From Candidatus Hydrogenedentes bacterium CG07_land_8_20_14_0_80_42_17 (GTDB lineage: Bacteria; UBA8481): DNA of 6,333 bases. A program made the position numbers and the translations under genes. The stretch covers positions 19,334 to 25,666 of the forward strand of contig PEWQ01000170.1 in NCBI GenBank assembly GCA_002780065.1, read 5' to 3'. Positions 5,914 to 6,333 of this stretch are shown piece after piece. Numbering within the stretch: position 1 is the first letter of the stretch; each line of letters opens with the position of its first letter. The notes under the pieces were generated by a model. The model was given only the letters and a program-made list of their open reading frames with translations. It was not told the origin of the DNA and made no database searches.

Positions 5914-5928
5914 ACATTATATTGTCAA
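5900..5928 (-). promoter_or_regulatory. Candidate distal sigma-70-type promoter for the TPR gene
   Basis: On the minus strand there is a consensus -35 TTGACA (5928-5923), a 17-nt spacer and AATAAT (5905-5900), which is 5 of 6 to TATAAT. It points toward the TPR gene, about 240 bases upstream of its ATG, and starts just after the stop of the membrane-protein gene. Its -10 sits within an inverted repeat (5870-5913). The match is good, but AT-rich spacers yield chance hits. Confidence 0.45.
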
Positions 5929-5947
5929 GCAATGAAATTTCTGAAGG

Positions 5948-6333
5948 TTATCTAAAAGTCGAATTTTTTTGAGATCGGATCTCCAAATTCCATGGATATT
6001 TCAGAGCCGCAAAAATAAATCCTAGGATTCCAACAAAAAAAACACCACCCATATAACCAAAAATTGCAAATGTATCATGAGCTTCTGTTCTCCCAATCTC
6101 TGGACCGTAAATCGCAATTAGAAGCCAAACAAAAGGATATAGAAACCCTCCAACCGCTACACTATACTGTACACAAAACCTCAGTAAGTGCGGTGCTTGA
6201 ATGAATGACATTAAAGTTAAAATTGCAAGAGAAAGCCCTGCAATGCCATTGGCGTGAAAGTGATAACGCTGGTAGCAGCGCCAAAGCTTTGCCGATTCAG
6301 TTTTAATTTTAGCTTCTCTCTCAGAATTATCTG
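5948..6333 (-). CDS. Integral membrane protein of unknown function, 5'-truncated by the window edge
   Basis: The reading frame is open to the right edge of the window, so the start lies outside. An internal ATG at 6211 exists, but the codons upstream of it (from 6331) continue in frame without a stop and read as protein. About 127 residues are visible, ending in TAA at 5950-5948. I see a charged N-terminal stretch, then WRCYQRYHFHANGIAGLSLA leading into a first hydrophobic segment (about residues 28-46), a second (about 55-75, containing GGFLYPFVWLLIAIYGPEIG) and a third (about 87-110, rich in Gly and Phe). The tail is short and polar. At least three membrane helices are therefore likely. The HFHANG motif just before the first helix and the GGFLYP/YGPEIGRT segment look conserved in type; histidines at a helix start can bind haem or metal, but this is only inference. 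I do not recognise the family. No clear terminator follows it. Confidence 0.75.
   Translation of the reverse strand, partial: DNSEREAKIKTESAKLWRCYQRYHFHANGIAGLSLAILTLMSFIQAPHLLRFCVQYSVAVGGFLYPFVWLLIAIYGPEIGRTEAHDTFAIFGYMGGVFFVGILGFIFAALKYPWNLEIRSQKNSTFR

Overview
The window is a bacterial chromosome segment of moderate GC content in genes and AT-rich spacers. All five genes that I can support lie on the minus strand. Read in the direction of transcription (high to low coordinates) they are: the 3' part of a small integral membrane protein (cut by the right edge), an exported TPR-repeat protein, RNase Y (rny), the metallophosphoesterase YmdB, and SpoVS. The order rny-ymdB-spoVS is the arrangement known from Bacillus and relatives. 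It is also expected in other SpoVS-bearing lineages (for example Deinococcus-Thermus, Chloroflexi or Armatimonadota-like bacteria). The large exported TPR protein and the repeat-rich spacers do not look like a typical Bacillus. I therefore leave the phylum open: a Firmicutes-like or deep-branching, probably uncultured, bacterium.

Layout. 5948-6333: partial multi-pass membrane protein of unknown function. 5659-5947: regulatory spacer with two TTGACA-type promoter candidates facing the TPR gene, a 9-bp-arm inverted repeat over one of them, and a hairpin just before the ribosome binding site. 3577-5658: TPR protein with a signal peptide. 3499-3588: a perfect-to-near-perfect 17-bp tandem array that starts inside the last codons of the TPR gene. 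3222-3498: leader of rny with a GC hairpin (possible terminator) and a palindrome. 1644-3209: RNase Y. 1452-1643: spacer with a nested GC hairpin element and AT-rich 'gcaaattg' repeats. 588-1451: YmdB. 328-588: SpoVS, sharing one base with the ymdB stop. 1-327: AT-rich, no gene seen.

How the genes fit together. RNase Y is the membrane-tethered endonuclease that starts mRNA decay in many bacteria lacking RNase E. YmdB is a phosphodiesterase tied to developmental switching in Bacillus, and SpoVS is a small Alba-fold protein of the same genetic neighbourhood. The three look like an RNA-turnover and development module, with ymdB and spoVS translationally coupled. The TPR gene is probably a separate transcription unit just upstream. 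The most unusual feature is the 17-bp array. On the transcribed strand each unit carries an SD-like GAGG, an ATG 9 nt later and a TAA that overlaps the next ATG, so the array reads as a chain of five-residue mini-ORFs (MRGIH) directly coupled to the TPR stop codon.
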